From Phaeobacter cretensis (lineage in GTDB: Bacteria; Pseudomonadota; Alphaproteobacteria; Rhodobacterales; Rhodobacteraceae): 64,000 nt of DNA. The stretch is taken from the NCBI RefSeq assembly GCF_047372505.1, contig NZ_JBKBEU010000001.1, forward strand, positions 3,038,001 through 3,102,000. Direction: 5' to 3'. Made by a program: the position numbers and the translations under genes. Positions 59,958-64,000 of this stretch are shown here, piece after piece. Under the pieces are notes generated by a model, which did no database searches, was not told the DNA's origin, and saw only the letters and a list, made by a program, of their open reading frames with translations. Each line of letters opens with the position of its first letter. Position 1 is the first letter of the stretch.

Positions 59958-59991
59958 ATCTGCCGCGCCGCACCATGCTGGGGCGGCAGAT
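59958..59991. terminator. Hairpin between mcp and thiD
   Basis: ATCTGCCGC pairs with GCGGCAGAT across a 16-base loop, between the convergent ends of the receptor gene and thiD. Likely bidirectional terminator. Confidence 0.55.
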
Positions 59992-60053
59992 TGCTTTGGA
60001 CTTGGACGTTTGAGCGTCATTCCCTACGCCCCTAAGCGAAGACTTCGCCTTGG

Positions 60054-60818
60054 TCAGGCCACGGCTTCTTTCAACCAGTTATGCACAAAATCACCCGCAC
60101 GGATGCAGGCTGTTTCTAATGTTTCGCCGCCCATTAGCTGAACTGCGATGGCGGTTGCCAGACTGCAGCCGGTTCCGCGCTTGCTCTGCGGCAGCCGAGG
60201 TCGTTCGAAGGCAACATGGCCGCGCCCCTGAAAGAGATGGTCTACTGACATCGCGCCCGTGCCATGCCCGCCCTTGATCAAAACGGCACCAACACCGGTA
60301 TCCTGCAGTTGACGTGCGTATGTGACCAGCTCGGGTTGGCCGTCGTCAGAGCGAACAGGGCATAGTTTGGACGCTTCTGGGATGTTGGGGGTGATAAGAT
60401 CCACCCGCACAAGCAATGGAGCAAGGTCGAGGGGTGACATCAACTGGCCGCCTGAACTGCTACGTAGGACCGGATCCAGCACCACAGGACAAGTGTTTGG
60501 CAGCAGCGTTTCAAGTGCTCGTGCAATTGCCAGGGTTGCGGCGGCACTGCCGACCATGCCAATTTTTACCGCTCCGATCGGGCCAGTATCTACTGCGGCC
60601 TGTATTTGGTCTCTGATCGCTTCAACCGGAATTGGGTGTATCTGCTGCAGGGCCTGATCCGTCTGCACCGTCACCGCTGTCACAACAGGCCGCAGGTTAA
60701 GCGTCTGTCCCGATAGCACTGGCCAAGTGTTTGCCATTTCCGTAGCAGCAGCCACGTCGCGTGTCAGCCCGGCACCGCCGCTGCTATCAGTGCCTGCAAT
60801 GATCAACAGCGCGCTCAT
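60054..60818 (-). CDS. thiD: Hydroxymethylpyrimidine/phosphomethylpyrimidine kinase
   Basis: 254 aa, ribokinase fold. N-terminus SALLIIAGTDSSGGAGLTRD, the DPVLRSSSG motif, and the anion hole RGTGCSLATAIA. Phosphorylates HMP to HMP-PP. ATG 60818 overlaps thiF by 4 bp. Last gene of the thi operon. Confidence 0.95.
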   Translation of the reverse strand: MSALLIIAGTDSSGGAGLTRDVAAATEMANTWPVLSGQTLNLRPVVTAVTVQTDQALQQIHPIPVEAIRDQIQAAVDTGPIGAVKIGMVGSAAATLAIARALETLLPNTCPVVLDPVLRSSSGGQLMSPLDLAPLLVRVDLITPNIPEASKLCPVRSDDGQPELVTYARQLQDTGVGAVLIKGGHGTGAMSVDHLFQGRGHVAFERPRLPQSKRGTGCSLATAIAVQLMGGETLETACIRAGDFVHNWLKEAVA

Positions 60819-61783
60819 CCGCCGCGTTCCACTGCCAGGATAGCAAGATCTCCGGCAAATCGGGGTGCGATCTCTGCTGCCATGCGCCATGCTCTCAATC
60901 CGCTTTGGCAGGCAAAAATCACGCGGCGATCGATCGGCAGGTCTTCGACATTCAACGCTTCTGCCAAGATACGAATGGCCGTTTCAGTCGCAGGTTTGGG
61001 TGCCTCGCTTTCAGGTCTAAAATCCACCACATAGTCATCTGGCGTCAGCGCCTGCGTGCCAACAAAAGGCAAGGTTTGAAGGGGCTCAGATGCAGTGCTG
61101 AAATCGAACCCACCCATCTGGAGTGTGGCGAAGTCAAAACTGAACAGACGTCCGAGTGGCGATGGCTGGTGATCAAGCAGCAGTTTAAGCGCAAGCTGCG
61201 CCTGAAAAGCGCCAATCATCCCAACAACCGGTCCCATGATCCCGCTGCTGGCGCATGTTACACCATTGCCTGGTGGATCAGGAAACACTGCGCGCAAGGA
61301 GGGGCCACCGCCGCAAAACGCGCCGACATATCCGGATTGGCCCAAGGCTGAGGCGCTTATCAGTGGACGTTCCAGGCGGCGACAGCAATCAGAGAGTGTG
61401 TAGGACGCCGCGTAGCTGTCTGCCGCATCAATCACCACATCGGCGGGCGCAACAGCGGCCGCCACATTGTCCGGTGTAAGATCCCGCGCATGGGGATGCA
61501 GGCGGAGCTCTGGCGCGGTACGAACCAGTTGTCGACGCGCCGCCTCGACTTTGTAGCGCCCGCAATCGGCGGGGGCGTATAGTGGTTGGCGGGCCAGATT
61601 GCTCAGCTCGACCGTGTCGCCATCCATGAGGGTGATCTCCCCGATGCCCGCTCCGACGAGATATTGCAGCACCGGACACCCAAGCCCGCCAGCGCCGACC
61701 ACCAACACATGGGCGTCGGCCAGTTTCTGCTGACCGATCTGACCAATCTCCGGCAGGCTGATCTGACGATCAAAACGCGACAT
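60815..61783 (-). CDS. thiF: ThiF/MoeB-type adenylyltransferase with rhodanese-like C-terminus
   Basis: 322 aa. An E1-like domain (VLVVGAGGLGCPVLQYL ATP motif; DAADSYAASYTLSD) is followed by a rhodanese-like end (DYVVDFRPE, and FACQSGLRAW with the catalytic-site Cys). It adenylates the ThiS C-terminus for sulfur transfer. ATG 61783 shares one base with the thiE stop. Confidence 0.9.
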   Translation of the reverse strand: MSRFDRQISLPEIGQIGQQKLADAHVLVVGAGGLGCPVLQYLVGAGIGEITLMDGDTVELSNLARQPLYAPADCGRYKVEAARRQLVRTAPELRLHPHARDLTPDNVAAAVAPADVVIDAADSYAASYTLSDCCRRLERPLISASALGQSGYVGAFCGGGPSLRAVFPDPPGNGVTCASSGIMGPVVGMIGAFQAQLALKLLLDHQPSPLGRLFSFDFATLQMGGFDFSTASEPLQTLPFVGTQALTPDDYVVDFRPESEAPKPATETAIRILAEALNVEDLPIDRRVIFACQSGLRAWRMAAEIAPRFAGDLAILAVERGG

Positions 61784-62373
61784 CAGGCGCAGGCCTCCAG
61801 CCATTCACGGGTCCGGGCCTCTGGGTCCGCAGCGAGTTGAATATCAGAGACCACCGCCGCGCTGTCTGCGCCAGCTGCGAAGACACCGGGGAGGCGGTCG
61901 GTTGTCAGGCCACCGATGGCCACCAACGGTGTCGCGCCGACTATATTTTTCCAGCGTGACAGGCGATCCAACCCCTGCGGAGCCCATTTCATTTTCTTCA
62001 GGACGGTTGGATAGACCGGTCCCAAAGCCACATAGTCCGGACCATGTGATAACGCCCGATCGAGTTCATCTTCATCATGTGTGGACAGGCCGAGGCGCAC
62101 GCCGCAACGGCGCAGCGCTGCTATGTCGGCTCTATCCATGTCTTCCTGACCAAGGTGGACAAAGCCGCAGTTGAGATCGAGCGCGGCTTGCCAGTGATCA
62201 TTAACCACCAGTTGGCAGCGGTGCACGGCGCAAACATCGCGCGCGCGTGCTATCTGGCGTCGAATTTCTGCCTCAGGCAGATCTTTTAGGCGCAGCTGTA
62301 TCAGTTTCACGCCTTGTGGAACCAACAGCTCCAATGCGCTGACATGGCTGACAATCAGGTAAAAACGTTCCAT
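61783..62373 (-). CDS. thiE: Thiamine-phosphate synthase (ThiE)
   Basis: 196 aa TIM barrel. Motifs: LIQLRLKDLPE, VNDHWQAALD, VHLGQEDMD, STHDEDELDRA, VALGPVYPT, and AIGGLTTDRL near the end. Joins HMP-PP with thiazole phosphate. ATG 62373; a longer frame to 62727 is antisense-like and out of family. Confidence 0.92.
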   Translation of the reverse strand: MERFYLIVSHVSALELLVPQGVKLIQLRLKDLPEAEIRRQIARARDVCAVHRCQLVVNDHWQAALDLNCGFVHLGQEDMDRADIAALRRCGVRLGLSTHDEDELDRALSHGPDYVALGPVYPTVLKKMKWAPQGLDRLSRWKNIVGATPLVAIGGLTTDRLPGVFAAGADSAAVVSDIQLAADPEARTREWLEACA

Positions 62374-63155
62374 CAGGACGGCTCCAATGCGGTAAGATGA
62401 GCAAGGCCAAGCGTCGGGGTTGAGGGCACTGCCATGTCGCGCGGTTCCATTGGGTCGGCGGCATGACCAAGCTGTCCGGCGATCACCGCCTGTGCCATGG
62501 CGTCGGCCATCACTACGGGATCGCCAGCCTTTGCCACTGCGGTGTTCAACAACACTGCGTCCATGCCCAGTTCCATCGCCTGCGTCGCATCGGAGGGGCG
62601 ACCGATGCCGGCATCGACAATCAACGGAGTGTCTGGAAAATGGGCGCGCATGGCCCGCAGCCCATCTTTGTTGCGCAGCCCTTGGCCGGATCCTATCGGC
62701 GCGCCCCAAGGCATCAGGACTTCGCAACCGGCTTCTAGCAATCTCTCACCCACGATCAGGTCTTCGGTGGTGTACGGAAAGATCTGAAACCCATCGTCTG
62801 AAAGCAGGCGGGCGGCCTCGACCAAGGCGAAAACATCGGGCTGCAAGGTGTCACCATGGCCGATGACCTCAAGCTTGATCCAGTTGGTTTCAAACAGATC
62901 GCGTGCCATTTGTGCCGTTGTTACTGCGTCATGGACGCTGTGGCACCCGGCGGTGTTGGGCAGGATGCGGCAGCCGCTGGCGCGCAATAACCTCCAAAAC
63001 GCATCCCCGCTGCCCTGGGCGGTTTCGCGGCGCAGGGAAACCGTCAGAACCTCGCAGCCGCTAGCACTGATGGCCTCCTGCAGTATAGCGGGCGAGGGGT
63101 ATTGCGCGGTGCCAAGCAGCAGCCGGTTGGTGATTTCAATCCCGTATAGCTGCAT
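62373..63155 (-). CDS. thiG: Thiazole synthase ThiG
   Basis: 260 aa TIM barrel: LLLGTAQYPSPAILQEAI, the Schiff-base Lys in WIKLEVIGH, GCEVLMPWGAPIGSGQGLRN and DAGIGRPSDATQAMELG. Builds the thiazole from ThiS-thiocarboxylate, dehydroglycine and DXP. One base overlap with thiE (TGATG). Confidence 0.95.
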   Translation of the reverse strand: MQLYGIEITNRLLLGTAQYPSPAILQEAISASGCEVLTVSLRRETAQGSGDAFWRLLRASGCRILPNTAGCHSVHDAVTTAQMARDLFETNWIKLEVIGHGDTLQPDVFALVEAARLLSDDGFQIFPYTTEDLIVGERLLEAGCEVLMPWGAPIGSGQGLRNKDGLRAMRAHFPDTPLIVDAGIGRPSDATQAMELGMDAVLLNTAVAKAGDPVVMADAMAQAVIAGQLGHAADPMEPRDMAVPSTPTLGLAHLTALEPS

Positions 63156-63158
63156 CGA

Positions 63159-63356
63159 TCAGCCTCCCTGCATCGGGGTGAGGATCTCAAGTCGATCCCC
63201 GTCAGTTAGCCGTGTCTGGCTGCGCGCTGTACGGGCGATAAACTGGCCATTTACTGCGGTTGCAATCGCGGAACTGGTATAGCCAAGTTGCAGCAGTGCC
63301 TTGTCCAGTGTCTGGGCCGACAATTCATGCGGTTTGGCGTTGACTGTGATGTTCAT
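63159..63356 (-). CDS. thiS: Sulfur carrier protein ThiS
   Basis: 65 aa, ubiquitin-like, ending in the required GG (MQGG). Its start lies 32 bases inside the thiO gene. Three bp before thiG. Confidence 0.92.
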   Translation of the reverse strand: MNITVNAKPHELSAQTLDKALLQLGYTSSAIATAVNGQFIARTARSQTRLTDGDRLEILTPMQGG

Positions 63357-64000
63357 GCGGTGTCTCCGATAACAGATGCTGCGCGGCCTGCGAGGCCAGC
63401 GCCGGTGCCAACAAGAAGCCGTGCCGAAATAGGCCGTTGAGAAAAAGCGTGCTGGTTTTCTGAACCAGGCGGGGCAGATTGTCGGTAAATGCGGGGCGAA
63501 GGCCTGCGCCTGTTTCAACTACGCTGGCCTCTGCAAACGCTGGGTGCAGGGCAAAGGCAGCGCTCAGCAGTTCGGTAAGCGATCTTAGGGTGACCTGACG
63601 GTCAGCGCTGCTCTCGATCATGGTGCCGCCAATCATGAAAACCCCATCCCCACGGGGCACGAGATATAATGGCATGCGCGGATGTAGCAGGCGCATAGTC
63701 CGGCTGATCTCTACCTCTGGGCAATGCAGAATAGCCATTTCACCGCGCACAGGTCGCAGATCAGGAAGGCGATCCGCCGCCGCCATACCGCGACAATCCA
63801 GATCGACCTGTTGCGGAGCCCTCTCGCCAAGACGAATGTCAGCGCCACATGCGCTCACGGCATCGGCCAGATCACAGATCGCCTTTCGTGGATCGAGATG
63901 TGCCTCGTCTGCAAAGAATAACCCGGTGCTGAAACGCCCGGCAAGATCAGGCTCCAGAGCCGCGATTTCATCTCCGCTCACGGTGCGATGGCCATAGGTG
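63325..64000 (-). CDS. thiO: Glycine oxidase ThiO (C-terminal part, cut by window edge)
   Basis: The frame is open to the edge (reads TYGHRTVSGDEIAALEPD at the visible N-terminal side). The visible 225 aa are the FAD-binding DAO fold's C-terminal part: RPVRGEMAILHC, LVPRGDGVFMIGGTMIESS and ETGAGLRPAFTDNLP, ending in LNGLFRHGFLLAPALA. Oxidises glycine to dehydroglycine for ThiG. Overlaps thiS by 32 bp. Confidence 0.92.
   Translation of the reverse strand, partial: TYGHRTVSGDEIAALEPDLAGRFSTGLFFADEAHLDPRKAICDLADAVSACGADIRLGERAPQQVDLDCRGMAAADRLPDLRPVRGEMAILHCPEVEISRTMRLLHPRMPLYLVPRGDGVFMIGGTMIESSADRQVTLRSLTELLSAAFALHPAFAEASVVETGAGLRPAFTDNLPRLVQKTSTLFLNGLFRHGFLLAPALASQAAQHLLSETPHEHHSQRQTA

Noticed and set aside
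62374..62727. Long N-terminal extension of ThiE
   Set aside because: It overlaps thiG in another frame; family ThiE starts at MERFYLIV.
1..64000. CRISPR array, insertion sequence or prophage
   Set aside because: No regularly spaced repeats, transposase or phage genes were seen.

Overview
The window looks like chromosomal DNA of a marine alphaproteobacterium of the Rhodobacteraceae (Roseobacter group). This is an inference from gene content and order: a heterotetrameric sarcosine oxidase operon, a trimethylamine-methyltransferase-like gene, Rhodobacteraceae-type small families (DUF3572, DUF6476, DUF6324), an alphaproteobacterial LexA box (GTTC-N7-GTTC), an RpoH promoter of alphaproteobacterial type, and a tRNA-His without G-1. 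The DNA is GC-rich and gene-dense. No insertion sequence, prophage, CRISPR array or rRNA was seen.

Layout. 0-6.5 kb: end of a carnitine dehydrogenase/thioesterase fusion with an SDR, an XRE regulator, a DUF2061/desaturase pair, an EamA transporter, and a DUF983-Nudix pair. 6.6-8.9 kb: EF-hand protein, ECF sigma factor, membrane anti-sigma candidate and a CnrX-like periplasmic sensor. 9-17.4 kb: a PleD-like diguanylate cyclase with degenerate receivers, DUF3572, a HAD phosphatase, an MttB-family methyltransferase behind a structured leader, a DUF4153 membrane protein, and a two-gene H-NOX-like/HNOBA-GGDEF operon. 17.7-18.2 kb: two identical tRNA-Glu genes, each with its own promoter. 18.3-25.8 kb: recJ, glpX, hom, a lipoprotein, a TetR regulator with a palindromic operator, pirin. 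25.8-28.7 kb: three TadE/TadG-like pseudopilin or vWA genes. 29-35.9 kb: glutamate dehydrogenase and soxBDAG. 35.9-40.7 kb: dnaG and rpoD. 40.8-43 kb: small exported proteins, including a tandem paralogous pair, and a YjbQ protein. 43-53.2 kb: nrdR-ribD and ribE-X-ribBX-ribH-nusB, separated by an opposing capsule export trio (kpsS, export lipoprotein, kpsC). 53.3-57.8 kb: an SOS-controlled mmcB, tRNA-His, DUF6476/rluD head to head, rpoH. 58-64 kb: a chemoreceptor and the thiOSGEFD operon, with thiO running off the right edge.

How the parts fit. Carnitine dehydrogenase, the MttB-like protein and sarcosine oxidase all act on methylated amines, which feed C1 units, glycine and nitrogen, and glutamate dehydrogenase lies next to sox. 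Two cyclic-di-GMP synthases and a chemoreceptor suggest lifestyle switching; the capsule and Tad-like genes give surface structures. Cofactor synthesis (riboflavin, thiamine) and core information processing (dnaG, rpoD, rpoH, nusB, rluD, tRNAs) make up the rest.

The most interesting points for follow-up are the leader RNA upstream of the MttB-like gene, whose long-range stem would hide the ribosome binding site; the H-NOX-like protein that appears to lack the heme-ligating histidine and the YxSxR motif yet is translationally coupled to an HNOBA-GGDEF protein; and the EF-hand/ECF/CnrX-like envelope-signalling cluster.
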